Shown: positions 45,026-54,807 of the stretch, one piece after another
Layout: each line of letters starts with the position of its first letter
Numbering within the stretch: position 1 is the stretch's first letter
From: Pontederia crassipes
Taxonomy: Eukaryota; Streptophyta; Magnoliopsida; Commelinales; Pontederiaceae
DNA length: 64,000 bases
Assembly: GCA_030549335.1 (NCBI GenBank)
Contig: CM060196.1
Coordinates: 69,648,139 to 69,712,138 of the forward strand
Direction of reading: 5' to 3'
Position numbers and translations under genes: made by a program
The notes under the pieces: model-generated
What the model saw: the letters and a program-made list of their open reading frames with translations, nothing else
Told to the model about the DNA's origin: nothing
The model's database searches: none

Positions 45026-48000
45026 ATGTCAGGAGGATCGCGGATTGAGATAGAAAAATTTGATGGAACGCGATTTGATCTCTGGAAGATGAAGATGGAG
45101 GATCTTCTCTGTGATCGAGATCTTTGGACGGCAATCGAGAAGGAGAGAGCAGGCATGGAGGCGGCGAAGGTCGCGGACGAGGCCTCCTCCAGTCAGGCAG
45201 ATCCAAAGGCGATCGAAGAGTGGGATCGGATTGATAGAAAGGCGAAGGGTTTGATTCGGCTGTGTCTCGCGGATTCAATTCTTACGAATGTGATGGGCGA
45301 ACCTACTGCCAGAGATCTGTGGAGGAAGTTGGAATCCCTATATCAAAGTAAGTCGTTGGTTAACAAGTTATTTCTGAGGAAGAAATTGTACAATCTTCGG
45401 ATGCAGGAGGGTGACTCGTTTTCTACCGATCTTTATAACTTTAACACGGTGATCAGTCAACTTGTATCAATCGGTGTTAAGTTTCAAGATGATGATAAGG
45501 TAATAACATTGCTCTGTTCGCTGCCGGATTCATGGGACAATCTGATTGTTGTGATTGGTGGCGGGGATAAAGAACTTTCGTATGAAAGTGTATGTGCTGC
45601 CTTGTTATCAGAGGAAATACGGAGAAAGGGATCAGCAAGTTCTGGTAAAGAGGCGCTGGCGGCCAGAGGAAGGCAACCAGAAAGGAATCAAAATCAGAGA
45701 GGGAGATCCAAATCTCGTGGGCGTTCGAAGAGTAAGGATAAGAAGGTGCAATGCTGGAGATGTCAAGAGTGGGGCCATCTGAAGCGAGATTGCAAAAACA
45801 AGCCGGTTCATAAGAAAGAAGCTGAGTCAACCTCGGACAAAAAGGAGGCTGAGGCAGGAGATATGTATGTGGCTTCTGCATGTACGGCACAGTCAGATAA
45901 AGATGTCTGGCTTATCGACACTGGTGCTTCGTACCACATGACGCCTCATAAACACTGGTTCTGTGAATATGAGGAGTATAATGGTGGGGATGTCATGCTC
46001 GGAGATGACACTGCGGTTCAGATTGTTGGACGTGGCAGGGTGAAGTTGAGGATGAATGATGGCACGGTGAAGACTCTACCAGATGTGATGCATATACCAC
46101 TTATGAGCAGGAGTTTATTATCTGTTGGTACAATGGCTGACTCGGGTGTTATATTCAGTTGCGATAAGGATTCGTGCAAGATGATCAGAGGGTCCATTGT
46201 AATTGCACGAGGGGTTCGCTATGGCACGTTGTACAAGTTGCTCGGAGAGACAATATCTGTGGGCTGCGGATTTATTTCTGAAGAGGCCAAAGAAGATGAA
46301 GACAGCAAATCTATGTTGTGGCATCGGAGATTAGGCCATATCAGTGAAAAAGGACTCTCCACTATAGCATCAAGTCAGATGGTAGAAGGAGTTCCGGATT
46401 GTTCTGTGGGCTTCGGATTCTGTGAACATTGCCTCCATGGAAAACAGAACCGAGTCAGTTTTCAACACACAGGTTCAAGAGCAACGAAGATTCTCGAACT
46501 GATTCATAGTGATGTCTTTGGACCAACTCCGACTCCATCTATTGGAGGGTCCAGGTACTATGTTTCTTTTATAGATGATTTTTCGAGATACAGTTGGATT
46601 TATTTTATCAAGAATAAATCAGATGTATTCGATAAGTTTCGAGAATTTAAAGTTTTGGTGGAAAATCAATTGAGCTGCAAGATCAAGGTTCTTCGTACAG
46701 ATAATGGAGGTGAATTTTGTTCAGATAAGTTTGAGCAGTTCTGCGTGGACAATGGTATTGCTAGGCAGAAGACAACTCCATATACACCTGAGCAGAATGG
46801 AGTAGCTGAAAGGTTAAATCGGTCACTCATAGAGAAGGCCAGATGTATGCTGAGTTGGGCTGAATTGGGGCAAGAATTCTGGGCAGAAGCTGTAGCCACA
46901 GCAAACTACCTGAAGAACCGCTCACCGACCTCATCAGTGAAGGATCAGACACCTTATGAGGCAATGTTTGGGAAGAAGCCAAATTTGTCTCATGTTCGGG
47001 TGTTCGGATGTGACGCATATGTTCATATACCCAAGGAAAAGCGGGGTAAGCTTGACAGTAAATCTGAAAAGAACATATTTGTCGGATACAAGGAAGGGAT
47101 CAAGGGCTACAAACTGTGGAATCCAAAGTCAAAGACTATTGTTTACAGCAGGGATGTTGTTTTCTGTGAATCACGTTCCCAAGTTGAAGTTCAAAAATGC
47201 GATGAACCTAAGAAAGTGGTAGTGCTTGAAGAAGATTCTGATTCTGAAACTTCAGAGGTGGATGCACAAGATACTTCAGTTGAGTCTGTTATAGAACCGG
47301 ATCAAGAGGACTCGGTTAATGAAGTTGAAGATGCAGATTCAGATGAAGACCCAGATATTGGTACTACCATACCAGTTCTCAGGAGATCGACACGAGAAAG
47401 AAGAGCACCTTTGAGATACTCTCTTAGTGCTCTGAGTTCGTTTCATGCTTTGAGCATCATCGGAGAAGAACATAGTTCTGTAAAAGATGCAAGGTCTATG
47501 GATGATGCAAATCAGTGGGAGCTTGCTATGGCAGATGAGATGCAGTCACTGGATAAGAATGAAACATGGAGTTTGTGTAAATTGCCTAAGGATAGAAAGG
47601 CAATTGGTTGTAAATGGGTGTTCAAGCGAAAGCTGAAATCGGATGGATCTGTAGAGAAGTACAAGGCGAGGCTGGTAGCTAAAGGGTACTCTCAGGTTGA
47701 GGGAGTTGACTATGATGAGATTTTTTCTTCCGTGGCGAAAATGACTTCAATTAGATTTGTTCTATCTCTGGCAGCAGCATATAATCTTGAGGTAGAGCAG
47801 ATGGATGTAAAGACGGCATTCCTTCATGGGGACTTGGAGGAAAAGATATATATGAGACAACCAGAAGGCTTTGAGGTTCACGGTAAAGAGAAGCTGGTGT
47901 GCAAATTGAAGAAGTCTCTGTATGGATTGAAGCAGTCGCCAAGGATGTGGTACCAGAAGTTTGATACGTACATGCTCGAACTCAAGTTTGTACGTTCAGA

Positions 48001-49249
48001 TTCAGATCATTGTGTTTATGTGAAGAGAGTTGGAGATCAGTTTGTCATTCTTACATTGTATGTGGATGACATGTTGCTGATTGGAACTAGTATGAAGATG
48101 GTGAATTCAGTGAAGGGTTTGTTGGCCAAGAAGTTTGAGATGAAAGACTTGGGACCGGCGAATTTTATTTTGGGTATGCAGATTAGAAGGGATCGTCAGA
48201 AGAGAAAGTTGTGGCTAGGACAGGAGAAGTACATAAAAGAAGTGTTGAAGAAATTTAACATGTCGGACTGCAAGCCAGTGGGTACTCCTATGTCTCTAGG
48301 AACCAAACTTTCTGCAGAGCAATGCCCGAAGACGGATGAAGAAGCCGAAGAGATGGACCGTGTGCCATATGCAAGTGCAGTGGGCAGCTTGATGTACGCC
48401 ATGGTTTGCACACGTCCAGATATAGCCCAAGCAGTGGGAGTCTTGAGTCGGTATATGTCTAACCCAGGCAGGGAACATTGGAATGCTATCAAGAGAGTTT
48501 TCAGGTACCTTCGTGGAACTTCAGATTTTGCTTTGTGCTTTGAAGGTGCGGGAAAAGGAAAGATGCTTGATATTGTGGGCCATGTAGATGCTGATTGGGG
48601 TGGAGACATTGATAGTAGATGGTCCACTAGCGGATATGTTTTTACATTGTTTGGGGCTGTACTAAGTTGGATGAGCAAGAGACAAAGCGTGGTAGCACTT
48701 TCTTCTACAGAAGCAGAATATATGGCTCTTACTCATGCTGCAAAAGAGGCCATATGGCTACGACGATTGTGCTTGGAGCTCGGATTTGAGCAAGGTGCTA
48801 AAGAGGTGAGATGTGATAATCAAGGTGCTATTCAGTTAGCTAAGAATCCCGCATTTCACTCACGCACAAAGCATATTGACATCCAATTCCACTTTATTCG
48901 GGAAAAGGTGGAAAAGAAAGAGGTTCAGCTTGAAAAGGTTGATACAACAGAGAATAGTTCTGATTTTCTGACTAAAGCAGTTACAGGTGTAAAGTTTGAG
49001 TGGTGCTCTACTGCTGTCGGATTGAAGAAGAATGTTGCTGGCAAGGCTCTCATTGGTGTGAAGTATCCACCAAGTGGGAGAATGTTAGAGTTGGTGAATA
49101 CTTCAGGGCCCCTTGTTTCTCACACCGGGTTCGCCCACGTGAGCTTAGGGGAATCTGAGTATTACCCAATTAACAGTATTGCTGGCGTACGAACGAAAGG
49201 GGGAGTTCGGGGGGCCCCGCCCCCCGACGGCGGTCCCACTCGCCGGTGA
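45026..49249 (+). CDS. Copia gag-pol polyprotein, uninterrupted
   Basis: A single open frame of 1407 codons in copia order. Gag runs from IEKFDGTRFDLWKMKMEDLL (about residue 7) to the zinc knuckle CWRCQEWGHLKRDC (about 243-256). Protease has DTGASYH (about 298). Integrase has the GAG-pre block HRRLGH (about 433), the CEHCLHGKQNRVSF zinc region, and the core with HSDVFGP and TDNGGEF (about 558). RT has KARLVAKGYSQ, QMDVKTAFLHGDL, KKSLYGLKQSPRMWY and the active site YVDDMLLIG (about 1012). RNase H has DADWGGD, STEAEYMAL and RTKHIDIQFHFIREK. All domains look intact, so the protein may be functional. There is no stop before the 3' LTR. The frame runs 167 nt into it, adding about 55 LTR-encoded residues, and ends at TGA 49247-49249. 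Confidence 0.95.
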   Translation: MSGGSRIEIEKFDGTRFDLWKMKMEDLLCDRDLWTAIEKERAGMEAAKVADEASSSQADPKAIEEWDRIDRKAKGLIRLCLADSILTNVMGEPTARDLWRKLESLYQSKSLVNKLFLRKKLYNLRMQEGDSFSTDLYNFNTVISQLVSIGVKFQDDDKVITLLCSLPDSWDNLIVVIGGGDKELSYESVCAALLSEEIRRKGSASSGKEALAARGRQPERNQNQRGRSKSRGRSKSKDKKVQCWRCQEWGHLKRDCKNKPVHKKEAESTSDKKEAEAGDMYVASACTAQSDKDVWLIDTGASYHMTPHKHWFCEYEEYNGGDVMLGDDTAVQIVGRGRVKLRMNDGTVKTLPDVMHIPLMSRSLLSVGTMADSGVIFSCDKDSCKMIRGSIVIARGVRYGTLYKLLGETISVGCGFISEEAKEDEDSKSMLWHRRLGHISEKGLSTIASSQMVEGVPDCSVGFGFCEHCLHGKQNRVSFQHTGSRATKILELIHSDVFGPTPTPSIGGSRYYVSFIDDFSRYSWIYFIKNKSDVFDKFREFKVLVENQLSCKIKVLRTDNGGEFCSDKFEQFCVDNGIARQKTTPYTPEQNGVAERLNRSLIEKARCMLSWAELGQEFWAEAVATANYLKNRSPTSSVKDQTPYEAMFGKKPNLSHVRVFGCDAYVHIPKEKRGKLDSKSEKNIFVGYKEGIKGYKLWNPKSKTIVYSRDVVFCESRSQVEVQKCDEPKKVVVLEEDSDSETSEVDAQDTSVESVIEPDQEDSVNEVEDADSDEDPDIGTTIPVLRRSTRERRAPLRYSLSALSSFHALSIIGEEHSSVKDARSMDDANQWELAMADEMQSLDKNETWSLCKLPKDRKAIGCKWVFKRKLKSDGSVEKYKARLVAKGYSQVEGVDYDEIFSSVAKMTSIRFVLSLAAAYNLEVEQMDVKTAFLHGDLEEKIYMRQPEGFEVHGKEKLVCKLKKSLYGLKQSPRMWYQKFDTYMLELKFVRSDSDHCVYVKRVGDQFVILTLYVDDMLLIGTSMKMVNSVKGLLAKKFEMKDLGPANFILGMQIRRDRQKRKLWLGQEKYIKEVLKKFNMSDCKPVGTPMSLGTKLSAEQCPKTDEEAEEMDRVPYASAVGSLMYAMVCTRPDIAQAVGVLSRYMSNPGREHWNAIKRVFRYLRGTSDFALCFEGAGKGKMLDIVGHVDADWGGDIDSRWSTSGYVFTLFGAVLSWMSKRQSVVALSSTEAEYMALTHAAKEAIWLRRLCLELGFEQGAKEVRCDNQGAIQLAKNPAFHSRTKHIDIQFHFIREKVEKKEVQLEKVDTTENSSDFLTKAVTGVKFEWCSTAVGLKKNVAGKALIGVKYPPSGRMLELVNTSGPLVSHTGFAHVSLGESEYYPINSIAGVRTKGGVRGAPPPDGGPTRR
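49072..49082 (+). other. Polypurine tract of copia element
   Basis: AAGTGGGAGAA directly before the 3' LTR. It lies inside the open reading frame. Confidence 0.8.
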
Positions 49250-49562
49250 GCGGGCGGGGGTTCGGGGGCAGCGCCCCCGAAACCTAGACGGATTTTGGGC
49301 TTTTGTTTAGTCGGCCCGTGTGGTTCGGATTAGGTTTTTTCTCTGTTTGTTTGGGTTTTAAACCCGGTTTGGAGAGGCTATTAATAGCCTAATTTCTGAT
49401 GTAATTTTGGTGTGGCGGCTGTAAACCTAAACATATAGTGGAACCTCTTTGCAGGACGTAGCCCTTATCTCAAGGGTGAACCTGGGTAAATTTCGTGTGT
49501 CTCCTCTATTTTTCTGCAATCTCTCTGCGATCTTCTCTCCTTGTTCTCGGATTTTCCCATCA
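49083..49562 (+). repeat. 3' LTR of copia element
   Basis: 480 bp, same length as the 5' LTR with six substitutions (for example near 49204, 49284, 49319, 49455, 49497 and 49547). The first 167 bp are also read as the C-terminal end of the gag-pol frame. Confidence 0.95.
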
Positions 49563-50653
49563 GAAATGAGTTAACTGATTCATTTTGCAATCATATGCTG
49601 AAGGAATACATGAAAAATCCAATCAATTAAATGAGTTGAATTGCTTGATCTTGAATTCTACATATATAGGTAAATATATTCAGGATATGATATTAATATC
49701 ATACATATTAATTGTCAAATGTGCACCAGTTTCAGTATGAAGCTGCCTACATATCCTTAGTTATGGCTTGTTAAGATTAAGGAAAAGAACTTGCCCAATG
49801 TGGAGAGAGGGTTCGCAGTCCACGCCACTGGACTGTGATGGTTGTAGAGGAAATGCATTGCCACCTACGACTCCATCGGAGCACCATGAAACTTGCAGGG
49901 CTCTGAAAGTTGCACCCTCTGCCTCAAGCTTTAGTGATAATGATTATGAAGTCAATTGCAGTAGATGAAAGAAACAAACATTAATGTTGTTACTGGGATG
50001 CTTTCAGGTTCCGAAACTGACCTTGTTCTTAAGCTGTTTGTTTACTTCTCCAAGATGACGCTCCTGCATGCACAATTAAACTTGCAGAGTCGTATGAATA
50101 TTGCAAATGAAAATTAAACTTCATGAAACCATCAAACGAAAGCTCAGACAATATTCGATTTCTACCACTCATGGGCAACCTCAAACTTATATAAGTTGAA
50201 TAACCTTATGAGTGCCATTTTAACTAGTTTTAACAATCACAGTTAATTTTTTACTCAACAAATAAATGCACTTTATTCAAATCCTAAGCAGACTAAAATT
50301 TAACATAATTCAAATTATGAACTGTTATTTTCTACATAAATCTTAGTTATCTGTTGATGTTGACGATCGATGGATCCTACATATCGACATGACATGATCT
50401 AAACCATTCCATCTATATGCTTTTATAACACAATAATGAGCAAAAGATGTGAATTGGGCAGCATTGTACATATAAGTTAATTGGTTAGGAAAGAACAGGT
50501 ACCTTCTTCCTAAGTTCTTCCATCTGGTCCAGCATTATTTGAGTCTGCACAGCAAACAACAAATGTTGAGGCATGAATTCATAAGTTGATTTAGAGTATC
50601 AATAATTAAGATGACTATACTAGTCATATTCTTCCTCGATCCATATATTTTTC

Positions 50654-50968
50654 CACTACATCAAAAAAGTTTTTTAGAAATCAAACACATTAGTTCCTAA
50701 AATCTCAATTTTAGTATTTAATACTTTTTGAGACCAAAATATCTTAGTCCCTCGTGATCTTTATAAGCTAATCATTAAAAATTTTTAATGACCAAAATTT
50801 TTCCATTTATCCTTAAAGAATGATTTATTAGTGACCACAAATTAAATTTTGATTTCAAATAAATAAGAATTTGAAACTAGTATTAATGCCTCTAATATTT
50901 ATATTTTTAAGAACCAAATATAATTGGTCCTTAAAAATTGGTCATTAAATCATAATTTTATTGTAGTG
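50654..50968. mobile_element. CACTA-type MITE in AGL6 copy A
   Basis: A 315-bp insert begins CACTACATCAAAA and ends TTTTATTGTAGTG, terminal inverted repeats of CACTA type. GGTCATTAAA/TTTAATGACC-like motifs lie inside. The corresponding place in the other duplicate (near 56052, ATATTTTCCTAAGC) has no insert. The short flanks (TTC on the left, TCC on the right) leave a 2-3-bp target duplication ambiguous. It sits in the intron between exons 4 and 5 of the partial copy. Confidence 0.85.
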
Positions 50969-52881
50969 TCCTAAGCTATCATGATTTGCAAAAAAAAAAA
51001 CACTAATTTGTTTTTATAGAATACATCACATACCAACGAAACATGAATCTATGCTCATTGAGTTTATGACATCCAGCGAATTTTTTTAATTAATTAGACA
51101 GTTTAATCTCAAAGTGAAACATGAATGCTTTGCAAATTCTAATGCAAGTGAGATACTTAAACATCACAATTGACATTTGCATGAACAAATCCAGAAAAAA
51201 ATAATGTCAAATATTAATTGCACTACCAAGTAGAAACTCTTTGGAAAGAAAAGCTTAGGAGCTTTAGGACTACCTTTCTTTGCCTGGCCTGAGAGAGGGC
51301 AGATTCAAGTTGTCTTTCTAATTGTTGCAACTCTTTTACACTCAGAGGTCCAAGATCTTCACCAAGCAGATGCCTTCACAAAAAGCATGCATCAGTTGTC
51401 TCTCTAATTATTGTCTTTTCTAGTTATAAGTAAAGCTTAAATCAAAGAAGAAGCAAATTATGAAGGAAAAATGGACCTCTGAGATCGTTGCAAGGACTCA
51501 AATTTTGCCTTCAACTTGGTCATTTCTTGGTACCACTTCTGTGACAAAAGCATCAAGGAAAAGAAGAGGATTAAAATCCTAATTCTCGCTCCCTTCCTGC
51601 ATTCTTCCTGGCAGTCATTTCTCTGACTCCATTCTCAATCCCACTCACCCTCTCCATTCGGCTCACAGTACTGTCAGTCCTCCATGTCCGAAAACTACAG
51701 CTATTCTTGTTACAGGATCAAGCCATTTGTTATAGTTCAGGAGCCTCTTGGGCACCTCCCTTTTACTATCATTAAGTTGTGCATGTTTTACAATAAGCAG
51801 AATCATTTGTATACCATGCACCAACTTAGAGCCATCCAATTTTAATATATGTAAAATAAAACGGCTTAACATACATATAAATCAGTATTCCAATGAGCAT
51901 ATGAACAAAAAGGAGACACCATTAGCAATTAACTTGAACTCCCATAGGAACATATACTAGAGAGTAGGCAAGTTACAATTAATGAAATGTTAAGTTTTTA
52001 GATTATTCGTGAATAAATTAGACTTGCAATCACCTAAATAGTTGCTACCGCTCCAAATTGTATTGATATTGTAAATTAGTTTTCTGACATGATACATTAT
52101 AAAATAACAATTTGATTTTTTTAGAAATTTACATTTACTCCCTGTTGCCTTATAGATCACTCTGAGCCCACATCAGATAACCCAATAAATTAATTAGTTT
52201 GCAAGGATCTAAACAAAAGTTCCCTTAATGATATATGATAGGTTTAAGAATAACTCCAATTCCAACTCCATATTAATTTATGGGATTAACCAATGACAAT
52301 GGTTGACACCACTGAAAAGTCTTCAATAGGTGGATTTCCTTCCTTTAGATAGGAAACTACCAATGACAAGGTATTCCTTTCTGATGCATTTATTTTTTTT
52401 CGGTCGAGACCTCTATAATGCATTTAATTCCTTTAGTATCACTCCATTGCCTGATACATATGTGTTTCTACTATACTCAAAAGAAGAAAGTGATTACTAC
52501 ATTTTGAAGCTATTTGATGCTATTAAATATTTGAAGTAGTTGATGCATGAACCTGTTCACAGATGCTATTGTTAACCTATGTTGCTTTTCTTGGCTATTC
52601 TTATATTTCCATGTTTTCTGTCCAAAATAAATTGCTGAATATAATAACTTAAGTTTTCTTAGCTGGTTGCGATCAAACTTCCTCTTTTCATTTATCAAAC
52701 ACTTTACCACTTGAAATCTTTAACCGAAACAAAGTAAAAAAAAAATAATCCGAAAGTTACATAGGCAAACCTGAGTTTCCCGGTTAACAGGATTAGAATC
52801 TTGAAGTGTGTTGCAGCCAACGTTGATATCGCTCTAACGTTTTATTAGTCCTGTATTATACACAGCTTATCTAAATTATAG

Positions 52882-53032
52882 AGTATAGTAAGTGTCTGAA
52901 TAACATTGAACTTTTTAGTTAACTACCTCTTTTTAATCTTTTTTCTCACTAAGAGGGCATTTCTTGCCTAAGTAGGTTAAACTTGGTGCTTTTCAGCAAC
53001 CATATTGATCTTTGTTCGTTTACTTTATTCTT
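52882..53032. repeat. Filler DNA at the duplication junction
   Basis: Between the end of copy A and the start of copy B lies a near-identical copy of 31334-31479 (52882-53029), plus CTT. Overlap with the copy A end is a single A, and the right edge adjoins TCTGTAATT. This is the signature of a templated insertion at a rearrangement breakpoint. Confidence 0.9.
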
Positions 53033-54807
53033 TCTGTAATTAATATTATTAATAATCTCATGGCCCTCTCCTTTGTTTTTTTTCTTTTTGTAATAAGCAG
53101 TTGGCCTTTTCTTATTCATGGGATGTGGCTGGTTTGGTCTGATTAATTAATTGTTGTTATTATTATTTCGTTGACTTGTGTGTCGGTTCGAATAATTGAT
53201 CAATGTATAATGATCATAACTACGGAAGAAGCTTAGAACATTTAATTAAGTTGTTCGATATAATTTTATATAAGTTATGATTGGCTAGTAAGGGAAACAG
53301 TGGATGGTGTGGATATAATAGACAATTTACAAGTTGTTAAATCAAGTCATATGATACAATACAACAGCTGATCAGTTGTTCGAATATTTAATTAGTAGAC
53401 TTGTTGTAAAGCACTACTCACACATTATTGCATAGAAGGCTATGCATTAGTACAAGACACTTCAATTCACACTGATATTTTAACATATCTTTTGAATCGA
53501 CAACAACAGTAGAAATGACTTCAGAAAAAAACAAAGTCTGTTTCATGGGTCACGTCATATTACAAAAGTCTTAAATTCTTAATTAGTCCCGTCATTAACA
53601 TCACTCTTTGCAGATGAAAGATTCAGATTTATTCGAATATAAACAGTGATGATTCCAAAAGGTCTTAACTTTCGGATAACCAGAAATTGTGTCCGATTGA
53701 TGTATCATGTATCCTCAATTCCGGTTCTCTTTTTTATGATCTGAGGTCTTTTTAATTTGCTTCCATCAAACATCAAAATTGACCTTCATATGTTCCTTTT
53801 TTTTTTCTTTTCTTTTGCTTTGAGGAAGAAAACAAAGATATCTTGATTCTGTGACATCTGTTCATTTGACGTCAAGTGGTCCTCAGAGAACAAAAATACC
53901 ATAAAGTTAGGGGCTACCTTGAGGTCTCACCTGCTCAGCAGACTTAACATTCCATAACTAAAGTTCATAGTCGCATATCTTTTTCATTGTATATAACATC
54001 ATATCATGCGCACTTATCGATATTAACCTCTTGAATTAGAACTACTAATATTATTACTTGTACTCCATCCTTAAATTAGGTTGATGTTATGTGAAGTAGG
54101 TAGTCTTTAGCTACAGGACCACATAGAATATCTATAAAGCTGATTACAAAATTATATGTGCATCATACAGCTCAATCATCCAAGTTACAGAACAAGGTGA
54201 TCTTATAAACAAATATATTAGTATATACCAATTGGACGTCTATAACGTCTAGCTAGCTACATACCAAAGGCTACAATTAATACACGGTGAAGAACTAGCT
54301 GTAATGAAAAGAATAGCATAAAGTGTCTTGACCCAAAGAAAGTAAAGCATAAAGTATAACTACGATCAGCTGATAGTAGAATATCTTTTCAAAATGAAAT
54401 GAAATTGCTAGTGCTCTCGGCTTATGTGGTATGTGTGTGGATGTTTGTATAGATGCACAAGTCATCATTTGTCTAAGATATGGCTTTCATCAGCCTAGAA
54501 GATCCTGTTAATATATTTGTCAACACAATGACAATAAAAAGTTTCAGAAACATAATAATCCAGAGCAGTTTACTTGCATTAGCATTACAGGACTTAGTGG
54601 AACAGCTAGTGCTGCAGCATAGTTTCAGTATCATATAGCGACCAAGTAAGCATGCAAAGCGGTCAACGAGTTCTGAAAGCCTAATCCATCAGCAAACCAA
54701 GAGAAGTGGGAATGATTTGCAGATCCTAACATTACATGTTCCCCATGATATATATATGTAGCAAGCTACCACATGAAGCACACGAATCACTGCTCCCTGG
54801 TTACCAT

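Larger units (their letters stand above)
44494..49567 (+). mobile_element. Intact Ty1/copia retrotransposon (Tork-like)
   Basis: Complete element with 480-bp LTRs at 44499-44978 and 49083-49562, a tRNA-iMet primer site, one long gag-pol frame and a polypurine tract. It is flanked by a perfect 5-bp duplication GAAAT (44494-44498 and 49563-49567). The two LTRs differ at six positions of 480 by my count (1.25%), five of them transitions, so the insertion is recent. It lies in the last intron of the partial AGL6 copy, in antisense. The matching site in the other copy (around 54917) is empty. Gag with a Tnt1-like start suggests the Tork lineage; this is an inference. Confidence 0.95.
44383..52850 (-). 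pseudogene. AGL6: Partial AGL6 copy lacking the MADS exon
   Basis: Exons 2-8 are recognisable on the minus strand at 52771-52850, 51477-51538, 51274-51373, 50503-50544, 50022-50063, 49795-49928 and 44383-44467. The MADS-domain exon is absent. Exon 2 is 80 nt instead of 79: an extra base in the part encoding ERYQRCC (GTTGGCTGC versus GTTGCTGC) shifts the frame. Exons 3-8 (K-box and C-terminal AGL6 motif ...NNFMLGWVP) look open, and splice sites match those of the intact copy. The last intron is disrupted by the copia element at 44499-49562. It has no promoter of its own. A transcript could arise only by read-through from the intact gene or from the retroelement. Confidence 0.93.
42605..52882. 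repeat. Distal copy (A) of the AGL6 segmental duplication
   Basis: 42605-44493 and 49563-52882 align end to end with 53033-58164. The extra material in this copy is the copia element with its target duplication and the CACTA MITE at 50654-50968. Divergence by eye is about 1-3%, with small indels. It contains AGL6 exons 2-8 and about 1.8 kb of 3' flank. The left edge is TCTGTAATTAATATT; the right edge is ...CTAAATTATAGA, about 30 bp into intron 1. Confidence 0.95.

Noticed and set aside
45477..45890. Minus-strand frame inside the copia gag region
   Set aside because: Shadow of the gag-pol frame with no resemblance to a known protein.
49768..49968. Open frame on the plus strand conserved at 55145-55345
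   Set aside because: It is antisense to AGL6 exon 7 in both duplicates. Conservation reflects the duplication.
51663..51960. Pairs of identical short frames repeated at 56949-57246
   Set aside because: They are intronic AGL6 sequence present twice because of the segmental duplication, with no coding signature.
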